From contig JAURJB010000002.1 in the NCBI GenBank assembly GCA_030832455.1, positions 1 to 63,694 of the forward strand: 63,694 nucleotides of DNA, read 5' to 3'. This DNA comes from Acidimicrobiales bacterium (GTDB taxonomy: Bacteria; Actinomycetota; Acidimicrobiia; Acidimicrobiales; Ilumatobacteraceae). Position numbers and translations under genes: made by a program. The notes below the pieces were generated by a model. It was not told where the DNA came from. It saw only the letters and a list, made by a program, of their open reading frames with translations, and did no database searches. Positions 35,893-49,140 of the stretch are shown one piece after another; the first letter of the stretch is position 1; each line of letters begins with the position of its first letter.

Positions 35893-38125
35893 GTTTTGCG
35901 GTGCGCAAACGAAGTGAATTGCTAACAACAAACACACTTGAAAACGCCATTGCCAAACCTGCCCACATTGGATTCATATATCCGAGTGCGGCTAACGGTA
36001 TTGCAGCAGCGTTGTAAGCAAATGCCCAAAATACATTTGCACTGATGGTGCGAAGCGTGGCTCGTGAGAGCAAAATCGCATCAGATACAAGGCGAAGATC
36101 GCCACTCACAATGGTGAGGTCGCTTGCATTCATTGCAACATCCGTTCCCGTGCCCATCGCAATACCGACATCCGCCTGAGCAAGTGCAGCTGCATCATTC
36201 ACACCATCACCAACCATTGCCACGGCATAACCGCGCTGTTGTAGATCAGCAACAATACGTACCTTCTCTGCTGGTAGCACACCTGCGATCACGTGCTGTT
36301 CATCAGTGTCGATACCCACTTGTTCGGCTACCGCGACAGCTGTCGCACGGTTATCGCCGGTAAGCAACACCGAACGTAAACCGAGGTTCCGCAAATCTGA
36401 AATCGCTTCTGCGCTGTGTTGCTTAGGCTGATCAGCGATCACGCACACTCCCTTTGCAGTCCCGTCATAGGCAACTAATACTGCCGTATTCCCCGAATTG
36501 CGCGCAGAGTGCAATGCTTCTTTCATTTCTTTGGAAACAATCGTGAGTTGTTTTTCAAACAATGGCTCTCCGCCAACCATCACTCGTTTTCCGTCCACCA
36601 CCCCGACCGTGCCCATTCCTGCAATTGACTCAAAATGTCCAACCGCAGAAAGTGAGCCCAGCTCGGTTCTCGCCGCCAATGCAATTGCTTTTGCTACTGG
36701 ATGCTCACTTGCGTGTTCAAGCGCTCCTGCATAGCCAAGAATCTCAGACCGTGTTACACCACTTGCACAAATGACATCAACAAGTTGCATCACTCCTGTA
36801 GTGATGGTTCCTGTTTTGTCAAACACCACCGTGTCGATTCTGCGAGTGCTCTGCAATACATCAACTCCCTTGATCACAATGCCCATCTGTGCGGCACGAC
36901 CACTTCCCACCATCAAGGCTGTTGGAGTAGCGAGACCTAACGCACATGGACACGCAATTATCAACACAGCTACAGCTGCTGTAAACGAATCGGCAACCCG
37001 ATCAACATTGTCGCCAAATAGGTACCAGCCTGCGAAGGTAAGCAGCGAAATCGCTATCACTGTAGGCACAAACACGCTGCTGACACGATCAGCCAAACGT
37101 TGAACCGGTGCTTTAGTTGACTGCGCATCACGCACAAGTTTTGTCATTTGCGCAAACGTTGAATCTGCACCCACGCGGCGTGCTTTGACAATGAGACGTC
37201 CCGAAAGGTTGACCGTTATTCCGGTTACTTTGCTGCCCTTTGCAACATCTACGGGAACACTTTCGCCAGTGAGCATCGAGGCATCAATCGTTGATTCGCC
37301 TTCTTGCACGATTCCATCGGCAGCGATGATCTCTCCTGGTCGAACCACAATCAAATCACCAACTCTGATTAACGCCGCTTCAATCACAACTTCTTCGCCG
37401 TCACGTAACACTGTTGCATTTCGTGCACCCAATGCAAGTAATGCGCGTAGCGCATCTCCTGCTCGCCTCTTTGCACGCGCCTCAAAGTAGCGACCTGCCA
37501 ATAAGAACACGGTTACCGAAACTGCAACCTCGAAATACACATGTGGCAAAGATGACATTCCCGACATATGGTGATTGTCGGTAGCACCACCCCACAACAG
37601 TGCCCACACCGACCAACCAGTCGCGGCAACTATTCCTAGCGAAATCAACGTGTCCATCGTTGTATTGCGATGTTGTGCATTCATTAATGCAGCACGATGA
37701 AACGGCCACGCACCCCACGTCACTACCGGGAAAGACAATGCCAATGCATACCATTGCCAGTTTGTGAATTGAAATGACATCACCATAGAGACGACAACAA
37801 CAGGTATCGCAAGCGCGGCGGTTGCGATAAGACGAGTTTTTAACATCGCTACTCGTTCGCGAACCTCGGCATCCAACATGTCCGGCGTGGTCTCTTCCAA
37901 CGTTCGCGCACTGTAGCCAAGACCTTCAATTGTTGAAATGAACGTGGCAACATCAGCCGTTGTCGAATCGAAGGCGATGCGCGCAGACTCGGTTGCGAAG
38001 TTGACGGTTGCTTCCACCCCAGGAATCCCGTTCAGACCCTTTTCAATTGACATCGCGCACGCATTGCACGACATGCCAGAAATCGAGAGATCCAGTTGAT
38101 TAACTATCGACTCCTCTGTGCTCAT
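35855..38125 (-). CDS. copA: Copper-translocating P1B-type ATPase (CopA type)
   Basis: A 756-residue ATPase. Order of domains: an N-terminal heavy-metal-associated domain SISGMSCNACAMS (C20, C23), membrane helices, an actuator TGES loop (MLTGESVPVD), the metal-site helix IIACPCALGLATP, phosphorylation site VFDKTGTITTG, HP motif SEHPVAKA, LLTGDNRAT and MVGDGVNDAAAL. CPC indicates Cu(I)/Ag(I) export. It uses ATG 38125. A palindrome at 38154-38170 lies 29 bases upstream and could be its operator. No CsoR or CueR gene was seen nearby. Confidence 0.95.
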   Translation of the reverse strand: MSTEESIVNQLDLSISGMSCNACAMSIEKGLNGIPGVEATVNFATESARIAFDSTTADVATFISTIEGLGYSARTLEETTPDMLDAEVRERVAMLKTRLIATAALAIPVVVVSMVMSFQFTNWQWYALALSFPVVTWGAWPFHRAALMNAQHRNTTMDTLISLGIVAATGWSVWALLWGGATDNHHMSGMSSLPHVYFEVAVSVTVFLLAGRYFEARAKRRAGDALRALLALGARNATVLRDGEEVVIEAALIRVGDLIVVRPGEIIAADGIVQEGESTIDASMLTGESVPVDVAKGSKVTGITVNLSGRLIVKARRVGADSTFAQMTKLVRDAQSTKAPVQRLADRVSSVFVPTVIAISLLTFAGWYLFGDNVDRVADSFTAAVAVLIIACPCALGLATPTALMVGSGRAAQMGIVIKGVDVLQSTRRIDTVVFDKTGTITTGVMQLVDVICASGVTRSEILGYAGALEHASEHPVAKAIALAARTELGSLSAVGHFESIAGMGTVGVVDGKRVMVGGEPLFEKQLTIVSKEMKEALHSARNSGNTAVLVAYDGTAKGVCVIADQPKQHSAEAISDLRNLGLRSVLLTGDNRATAVAVAEQVGIDTDEQHVIAGVLPAEKVRIVADLQQRGYAVAMVGDGVNDAAALAQADVGIAMGTGTDVAMNASDLTIVSGDLRLVSDAILLSRATLRTISANVFWAFAYNAAAIPLAALGYMNPMWAGLAMAFSSVFVVSNSLRLRTAKLTPHTAFVHATR

Positions 38126-38153
38126 TGAGTACAGTCTCGCCGCTCTTGTGCTG

Positions 38154-38170
38154 CGATGTCAGTGACATCG
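38154..38170. promoter_or_regulatory. Palindrome upstream of the copper ATPase, candidate operator
   Basis: CGATGTCA-G-TGACATCG is a perfect 8-bp inverted repeat around one central base. It sits between the small membrane ORF (ends at 38185) and the copA start (38125). It matches no copper operator I recognise (not the CsoR or CopY boxes); a role in metal-responsive control is inference from position. Confidence 0.4.
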
Positions 38171-38184
38171 GACAAATGAGGGCT

Positions 38185-38301
38185 TTAGAGGCGGAAGTCT
38201 GGACCTTGATCGCCGTACCCGTTGAACGAATCAACTGATGCCATGACCAGGCGGTGTGCGAGTGCGAATACACCCGAAGCAATAATGAGGGGGATGAACA
38301 T
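38185..38301 (-). CDS. Small membrane ORF upstream of copA, unknown function
   Basis: A 38-residue reading frame, too short for most gene finders: one hydrophobic helix (FIPLIIASGVFALAHRLVMA, residues 2-21), then a polar tail with FNGYGDQGPDFRL. An in-frame stop lies 18 bases upstream of the ATG, so the start is fixed. Codons favour C or G or pyrimidine third bases as the neighbours do. It is on the same strand as copA, ending 59 bases before its start, and lies downstream of tRNA-Lys. I do not recognise the family; it may be a small subunit or an accidental ORF. Confidence 0.45.
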   Translation of the reverse strand: MFIPLIIASGVFALAHRLVMASVDSFNGYGDQGPDFRL

Positions 38302-38399
38302 GTAGTAAGTATCCCATGCTTATCGTTATCGGTGATGGCAGAGCGATACATATCTCTAAATTAGATAACTATCATCTGTCAATTCAGATTCACTACTTG

Positions 38400-38472
<73 letters not shown>

Positions 38473-38556
38473 GAAACTGCACTTCCTTGATGCACGACAG
38501 GATAGTTCCCCCAAGACCGAATTCTTCAGTTGTTAGCAAATGATAAGAATCCAAGC

Positions 38557-39342
38557 GTGGTTTACACGCTGAGCAATGGCAGTGCGTCTGTCTCCGTGGA
38601 CGAAAGACATGGCGGTCGGCTTGCGTCGCTATGCATCCACGGCGCGGAAGTTCTACTCACTGGCAGCCCAGTCGATTCGGCGCTTACTTGGGGCTGCTAC
38701 CCAATGATTCCGTACGCGGGTCGAGTCAGATCTGGAGTTGTGCGGTTCAACGACGTTGAACACGAACTCCCCCTCACCCTTCCTCCTCACGCAGCTCATG
38801 GGACAGTCTTTGCACAATCATGGAATGTCGTAGATGTAACTGCATCGAGCATTGAACTTTTCAACAAATTGGATTCGCAATGGCCATTTGGTGGTTCAGT
38901 CTCTCAACGCATTGAGTTACAAAATGGCCTTGTCCGCTTAGAGCTATGCGTTACTGCTGGCGATCGTGCCATGCCCGCACAAGTCGGCTGGCATCCATGG
39001 TTTTACAAACCAAGTCGTACATCACTGATTTTTGAATCAATGCTGCAACGAGATGAACATGGAATCGCAACCACGATTCGCCAACGCCGAGATGCCATCA
39101 ACGTTGATGACTGCTTCGTCAATCCACTTGCACCACTTTCTCTTACAGTCAACGGGGTTGACCTTGTCCTTTCAAGCGACTGTTCCCATTGGGTGGTGTA
39201 CGACCAACCATCACATTCGACATGCGTAGAGCCACAATCGGGTGCTCCAAACGCGATTAACGATTCACCCTTTGTTCTCGCCCCTCGTGAGTCGCTTACA
39301 AAGTGGTTCACCATCGCTTGGACTGGCAGACTTATCCATTAG
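38557..39342 (+). CDS. galM: Aldose 1-epimerase (galactose mutarotase type)
   Basis: About 261 residues of the aldose-epimerase family. It shows VSVDERHGGRLASLCIHG at the N-terminus, the catalytic-region His segment LTLPPHAAHGTVF, and VGWHPWFYKPS with the second His. It interconverts alpha and beta anomers of galactose or related sugars. The start is ambiguous: GTG 38557, or TTG 38530; neither has a good ribosome-binding site. The next gene starts by GTG on the last base of its TAG stop, making the galactose operon tightly coupled. Confidence 0.78.
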   Translation: MVYTLSNGSASVSVDERHGGRLASLCIHGAEVLLTGSPVDSALTWGCYPMIPYAGRVRSGVVRFNDVEHELPLTLPPHAAHGTVFAQSWNVVDVTASSIELFNKLDSQWPFGGSVSQRIELQNGLVRLELCVTAGDRAMPAQVGWHPWFYKPSRTSLIFESMLQRDEHGIATTIRQRRDAINVDDCFVNPLAPLSLTVNGVDLVLSSDCSHWVVYDQPSHSTCVEPQSGAPNAINDSPFVLAPRESLTKWFTIAWTGRLIH

Positions 39343-41441
39343 TGGAAGCCAACGACCAACTTCTTCATTTGCACGACGAACGTCTCAGCGTTGTCATCAG
39401 CACACGAGGCAATGTTCCGGCGATTGTGTACTGGGGAAGCTTCCTTGGACACAACCCAATTCATCAGAACCTGTTTACACGAGGCATTCTTGGTGGTGGA
39501 ATTGATCTAGATCCACCACTTGGCATCATTGCTCAGCACCATGACGGATGGCTCGGTGATTCTGGCATTGAAGGGTGCTTCCCAGATGGCTCGGGATCAT
39601 TCCCTCATTTCGTCATCACATCATGTGCCAACACGACTACCTCAGCTGAGTTCGTGCTTCGAGATAGTCATCTCGATCTCGATCTTCGCATCAGTATTGA
39701 AATTCATGTAAGTGGTGTTCTTGCAATTTCAGGCACGTTCACCAACCGCGGATCATTGCCATATCTGTTGCATGGTCTGCGCTTTGCTCTTCCTGTCCCA
39801 CCACGTGCACAAGAACTTATCACCATGGGCGGCCGCTGGGGAATGGAGTTTGGTGAGCAACGCACCCCTTGGGTGCAATCAACCATTTCAGTTACCAACA
39901 ACAGAGGTCGTACCTCCCACGAGAAATGGCCTGTAGTTTTTGCCGGTACTGCTCAATTTGGCGAACAGCATGGTGAGGTCTGGGGGTGTCATGTTGGATG
40001 GAGCGGAAACTTCGACATCACACTTGACGGAGTCACGGAACACCGCAAGCACATGATGGTTGGAGAAAAACTGAGTGCTGGAGAACTCGCCGTTCAACCA
40101 AATGCAACGTATTCAACACCAACTGTCTACGCGGTGCACTCATCACACGGACTCAGCTCGGCTTCGCAGCACTTTCATCAATTTGTCCGATCACGGTTGC
40201 GGCATGAAAACACATGGAGGCCAGTCACGCTCAACACCTGGGAAGCGGTGTACTTCGACCACAACTTTGAGACGTTGGCGAAACTTGCAGACGTTGCCGC
40301 ACATGTTGGTGTTGAGCGTTTCGTGCTTGATGACGGCTGGTTTTCAGGTCGACGAAACGACACTGCTGGCCTTGGTGACTGGACCGTCGACTCTTCCATC
40401 TGGCCTGATGGACTCACCCCACTCATTAGTCATGTGAAGTCGTTAGGAATGGAGTTTGGAATTTGGTGTGAACCTGAAATGGTTAACCCTGATAGCGATG
40501 TATATCGCCAACATCCAGACTGGGTGCTGCACAGTGGTGCAAACACTGCAATTACGGGAAGAAACCAACTTGTCCTTGACATGTCACGAATCGAAGTCCG
40601 CGATTATTTGTTCAATTGCATTTCACGATTACTCGATGCGCACGACATTTCTTACGTGAAATGGGATCACAATCGTGATCTCGTAGCCTCGCCAGCACAT
40701 TCACAGACTCTTGGCACCTACGAATTGCTTGACAAACTAAACAAGGCTCACCCACAGGTTCAATTTGAATCGTGTGCATCGGGCGGTGGACGAGTTGACT
40801 TTGGGATTCTGCCCTATGTTGATCGATTCTGGACGAGTGACTCCATTGATCCTCTCGATCGAATGCTCATCCAGCGAGGTGCGCAGCGTCTCATGCCACC
40901 CGAGGTGCTTGGCGCTCATATTGGATCGCCAACCAGTCACATCACTCGGCGCAACCATTCGCTTGCATTCCGAGCTTCGACAGCTTTCTTTGGTTGGTTA
41001 GGCATTGAATGGAATCTGCTTGATACATCACCCCATGAGCGGGACCGACTTGCTTCTGTCATTGCGCAATACAAAACCCTCCGCCCGCTATTGCATACTG
41101 GTTTGATGTTCCGGGAAGATCATCCGGATACCAACATCATGGTGCATGGTGTTTCTGCACTTGACCAATCGCATTCCCTCGTCTCTGTCACCCGGCTAGC
41201 CAATGGCCCAAGTAGCCATGTAGATCCAATACATCTTCAGCAATTCAATGACGACACAACTTTCATGATCAAACCCCTACATCTCGGAACACCTGCATTC
41301 GCACCGCATCGAAAACTTCCGCAGTGGATTGAGAACGGATCAATCACTATGACGGGACGACACATGAGAGAAATCGGTGTCGTTTGTCCGCCGTTATTGC
41401 CCGCCTCAAGTTTCCTCATCCAGATTCATCAGGTGATGTAG
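39342..41441 (+). CDS. GH36 alpha-galactosidase
   Basis: A 699-residue GH36 enzyme. YVKWDHNRD has the catalytic nucleophile Asp, and ESCASGGGRVDFG with the Asp in FWTSDSIDPLDR holds the acid/base. LDDGWFSGRRND and FGIWCEPEMVNPDS further support the family. It lacks a signal peptide, so it probably acts on imported melibiose- or raffinose-type sugars. The GTG at 39342 overlaps galM by one base (TAGTG); an upstream GTG at 39303 is possible but overlaps by 40 bases. Coupled to galT the same way. Confidence 0.9.
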   Translation: MEANDQLLHLHDERLSVVISTRGNVPAIVYWGSFLGHNPIHQNLFTRGILGGGIDLDPPLGIIAQHHDGWLGDSGIEGCFPDGSGSFPHFVITSCANTTTSAEFVLRDSHLDLDLRISIEIHVSGVLAISGTFTNRGSLPYLLHGLRFALPVPPRAQELITMGGRWGMEFGEQRTPWVQSTISVTNNRGRTSHEKWPVVFAGTAQFGEQHGEVWGCHVGWSGNFDITLDGVTEHRKHMMVGEKLSAGELAVQPNATYSTPTVYAVHSSHGLSSASQHFHQFVRSRLRHENTWRPVTLNTWEAVYFDHNFETLAKLADVAAHVGVERFVLDDGWFSGRRNDTAGLGDWTVDSSIWPDGLTPLISHVKSLGMEFGIWCEPEMVNPDSDVYRQHPDWVLHSGANTAITGRNQLVLDMSRIEVRDYLFNCISRLLDAHDISYVKWDHNRDLVASPAHSQTLGTYELLDKLNKAHPQVQFESCASGGGRVDFGILPYVDRFWTSDSIDPLDRMLIQRGAQRLMPPEVLGAHIGSPTSHITRRNHSLAFRASTAFFGWLGIEWNLLDTSPHERDRLASVIAQYKTLRPLLHTGLMFREDHPDTNIMVHGVSALDQSHSLVSVTRLANGPSSHVDPIHLQQFNDDTTFMIKPLHLGTPAFAPHRKLPQWIENGSITMTGRHMREIGVVCPPLLPASSFLIQIHQVM

Positions 41442-42288
41442 TGAGCGATAACGACCGTCTTGATCCGCATTCAGGTGCGCGCGTTCATATCGTTGCTGCA
41501 CGTCAGCATCGCCCAAACCTGCCGTCTTCAGAATGCCCATTTTGTCTTGGTGGTCTTGAATCTCCAGAGCCTTACGACGTGAAGTCGTTTGAAAATAGAT
41601 GGCCGGCACTAGAAACTGGTGCATGTGAAGTGGTGTTGTATTCGTCACAACATGACGCAACCTTTGCTTCACTGGGCAGTAGCGGAATTCGAAAAGTTAT
41701 TGATCTTTGGGCAGAGCGAACCACTCAATTGCAGCAACAAAGCGATATTGACTACGTACTGATTTTTGAAAATCGGGGTGCCGAAGTTGGAGCAACAATC
41801 AGTCACCCACACGGACAGATTTATGCATTTGATCACGTCCCACGCCGTCAACACTCACTGTTGCATTCACAATGGCGGCCAGACCCTCAACCCGCGGATC
41901 GTTTAATTATCAACGGCGATCATTTTGCTGCTTATGCCCAGTACGCAGCCATACACCCAGTTTCACTAGTTGTTGCTCCACATCAACAGGTTCCGCTCCT
42001 CAGTAATCTCAGTGATGGGTTTCGCGATGAACTCGCTTCAATTCTTCACAAAACATTTGTGGCATTGGATCAGCTCTTTGATGCGCCTCTTCCCTACATG
42101 ATGTGGATTACACAAGCGCCTGCAAAAACTCAATTTGAAAATGCTTGGCTAAACATTGAGATTGTTTCGCCATGGAGAGCAAAAGGTGTTCAGAGATACA
42201 TTGCCGCCGCTGAAGTGTCTACCGAGGAATACTTCAATCCAGTGGATCCTGCAGATATCGCTCAGCGTCTTCGCAGCCTGGTGGTCTA

Positions 42289-42289
<1 letters not shown>
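41441..42289 (+). CDS. galT: Galactose-1-phosphate uridylyltransferase
   Basis: A 282-residue enzyme exchanging UMP between UDP-glucose and galactose-1-phosphate. The zinc-binding ECPFCLGG (C32, C35), the catalytic TISHPHGQIYA (second His uridylylated) and WRAKGVQRYIA segment are present. It is shorter than the roughly 350 residues common in the family, ending after the motif set. GTG 41441 shares a base with the GH36 stop (TAGTG); galK follows by TAATG. No galE is in the window. Confidence 0.92.
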
Positions 42290-46819
<4,530 letters not shown>

Positions 46820-46843
46820 GAAGTGCACCTCCTGTGCTCAGCG

Positions 46844-46849
46844 TAACCT
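46844..46849 (+). promoter_or_regulatory. Candidate leaderless -10 element (TAACCT)
   Basis: TAACCT (TANNNT) is followed by exactly six bases and the ATG at 46856. Confidence 0.5.
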
Positions 46850-46855
46850 GTAGGA

Positions 46856-48526
46856 ATGACGTACAACTTTGATCGCTTTCTTCGCTATGACGAAATGGTT
46901 GCGTGGCTTCACGATTTGGCTTCACGATTTCCACATGTGATGTCACTTGAGACGTATGGCAAGTCACATAAAGGCCGAGATCTTTGGATTGCCACGATCA
47001 CCGACTCGACAACGGGATCACACAACACAAAGCCTGCGCATTGGATCGATGCAAACATTCATGCAACCGAGGTAACTGGTGGTGTTGCAGCGCTGTACAT
47101 CCTGGAGTATCTCGCAAGTCATCACGGAAAAGATCACCATGTAACTGAAGCACTGCGCACGCGCACGTTCTACATCGTTCCGCGTGTCAACCCAGACGGA
47201 GTAGAGGATGCATTGCTCGATCGCCCGTTGTATCACCGGTCAAGCGTTCGGTCGTGGCCTTGGCGTGATGGCCACCGTTGGCCAGGACTCAGCGTTGAAG
47301 ACATTGATGGCGACGGAGCCGTTCGCACCATGCGCATCGCTGACCCTGATGGTGCATGGACAGAGCATGCAGATGATTCACGCGTAATGGTCCCCGTTGG
47401 TCCGCTCGGAGTCGCAGCAGGAATACAGCGATACCGCTTACTCGATGAAGGCGTGCTTGAGAATTTTGATGGATTCACCATCCCAATGCCACGCGACCCT
47501 GCAGGACTTGATTTGAACCGCAACTTCCCCGCTGGTTGGGGAACTACCGTGCTCGGATCGGGTGATCACCCTATGTCTGAGCCAGAAATTGACGCGCTGG
47601 TGCGTGCCGCTCGATCGCGCACCAACGTGTGTGGATACAATGCGTTTCATACAGCGGGTGGCTTCATGTTGCGACCAAGCAGCACGCGTCCCGATTCAAC
47701 ACTGCCACCGTTTGACATTTGGGTGTACAGCGAACTTGGAAAAATTGCAGTGCAGCACACGGGATATCCCGTTCATTCGGTGTACGAAGATCTGACGTGG
47801 GACAAGAGCGACACCATGAGCGGAGCTGGTGACGACTGGGCCTATGAACACCTTGGTGTATTCGGCTGGACTACAGAGTTTTGGGACATCATTTTCCACG
47901 CAACAGGAAAACACTCGCCAACCGATATCTGGTACGTCGGTCCAACTCCAGAGCAAGAACTTGCTGTCTGCAAATGGACCGACACAAATGCACCAGGTGC
48001 ATATGCACCCTGGAAAAAGTTCAATCACCCGCAATTAGGTGAAATTGAAATTGGAGGATGTGACGCAATCAAAACGTGGTCAAACGCCCCTGCTTCAAAA
48101 CTGCGTGACGAAGTTGCACCACACGTGCATTTCGCCATCTATCAAGCACTTGCTTCGCCACGACTCGAAATCAAACAAGCAACTGCCGTATCACTGGGCG
48201 GTGGTGTGTACAAAGTAGAGATTGGTGTCGCAAACACTGGCTGGCTGGGCACAGAAATCAGCGAGTGGGCACAGAAGAACAAAATCGTTCTTCCTCTCAC
48301 TGCAGAGATTTCAGGGGCAACCTTGGTTGAAGGTGCGCCACGAGTAAAGCTCGGCCAACTTGATGGGCGTGTGAAATTTCGTGTCAGCGGTGATGCAAAA
48401 TCCGATGGAACCCCTGATCGCGTGTTGCAGAGTTGGTTAGTGCGCGGCGAAAAAGGTCAACGAGTAACGCTCACAGCCACGCATCAACGTGCTGGCGTTG
48501 CTACTGCAACCATCGAACTTCCGTAA
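46856..48526 (+). CDS. M14 zinc carboxypeptidase
   Basis: A 556-residue metallopeptidase with the zinc ligand pair NIHATEVTGG (HxxE), the third His in NAFHTAGG, DLNRNFP (substrate-binding Arg) and a C-terminal catalytic-type Glu in WTTEFWD. No signal peptide. About 150 residues follow the M14 domain, likely a beta-sandwich. It starts leaderless. The substrate is unknown. Confidence 0.9.
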   Translation: MTYNFDRFLRYDEMVAWLHDLASRFPHVMSLETYGKSHKGRDLWIATITDSTTGSHNTKPAHWIDANIHATEVTGGVAALYILEYLASHHGKDHHVTEALRTRTFYIVPRVNPDGVEDALLDRPLYHRSSVRSWPWRDGHRWPGLSVEDIDGDGAVRTMRIADPDGAWTEHADDSRVMVPVGPLGVAAGIQRYRLLDEGVLENFDGFTIPMPRDPAGLDLNRNFPAGWGTTVLGSGDHPMSEPEIDALVRAARSRTNVCGYNAFHTAGGFMLRPSSTRPDSTLPPFDIWVYSELGKIAVQHTGYPVHSVYEDLTWDKSDTMSGAGDDWAYEHLGVFGWTTEFWDIIFHATGKHSPTDIWYVGPTPEQELAVCKWTDTNAPGAYAPWKKFNHPQLGEIEIGGCDAIKTWSNAPASKLRDEVAPHVHFAIYQALASPRLEIKQATAVSLGGGVYKVEIGVANTGWLGTEISEWAQKNKIVLPLTAEISGATLVEGAPRVKLGQLDGRVKFRVSGDAKSDGTPDRVLQSWLVRGEKGQRVTLTATHQRAGVATATIELP

Positions 48527-49101
48527 CGCTGATGTGACTGAATTGCACGAATAGAAATAAACAGTGCGCTCGGCACAATCACGACGTTCGGTAAAGCAAC
48601 ATAAGGGTCTTTGATCATCACACCGTAGAATCCCCATGACGCCGACATGACGACCACCATGATGAATGTGACTACTGAAACTCCAACCAGATGATTAGTT
48701 TTTGCGGCGCGAATCACCTGAGGGACAATTCCCGTCGCGCCTACCACTACAGCGATTGCACCGAGAACATCACGCGAAATTGCTAACGCGACAAGTGCGG
48801 CGACCACCACGCAGATCTCAACGGTAAGTGCACGTGCAAGCGGCACCGCTTTGAGTCGTACCTGCATTGCAACTACAGTTCCAAACCCACAAATTGTCAC
48901 AACATTTGCGAGCACAACAAGTTGCGTCGAGGACGCAATTCCGTACACCACCCACAAAATCGACCCACTGACATTTTGTAGTTGCGAAGGCACAGAAATG
49001 CCTTCAACGGTATTTCTCCTTACCACCCGGTAAGCCTGTGGAATCGTGAAGATAAAGGAAAGCGAGATGCACCACACGCTAAAAAGATCGCGAAAATTCA
49101 C
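48484..49101 (-). CDS. PQ-loop repeat membrane transporter
   Basis: A 205-residue protein with two PQ-loop repeats, TIPQAYRVVRRNTVEGIS (about residues 19-36) and VPQVIRAAKTNHLVGVSVV (about 128-147), each followed by helices. This is the SWEET/PQ-loop architecture of sugar, amino-acid or lysosomal-type transporters; substrate is not predictable. GTG 49101 is the start. Its 3' end overlaps the M14 gene by 43 bases. The palindrome 49117-49140 sits just upstream, shared with the next gene. Confidence 0.75.
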   Translation of the reverse strand: MNFRDLFSVWCISLSFIFTIPQAYRVVRRNTVEGISVPSQLQNVSGSILWVVYGIASSTQLVVLANVVTICGFGTVVAMQVRLKAVPLARALTVEICVVVAALVALAISRDVLGAIAVVVGATGIVPQVIRAAKTNHLVGVSVVTFIMVVVMSASWGFYGVMIKDPYVALPNVVIVPSALFISIRAIQSHQRYGSSMVAVATPAR

Positions 49102-49116
49102 TTCGCAACCCTAGGC

Positions 49117-49140
49117 GGTCTCGTTAGCGTAAACGAGACC
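49117..49140. promoter_or_regulatory. Perfect 24-bp palindrome between divergent genes
   Basis: GGTCTCGTT-AGCGTA-AACGAGACC is a perfect 9-bp inverted repeat with a 6-base centre. Its last base abuts the ATG at 49141, and its left edge is 16 bases from the divergent GTG at 49101. It could be a repressor operator for both genes or an RNA hairpin covering the start of the second. No known operator matches by eye. Confidence 0.6.
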
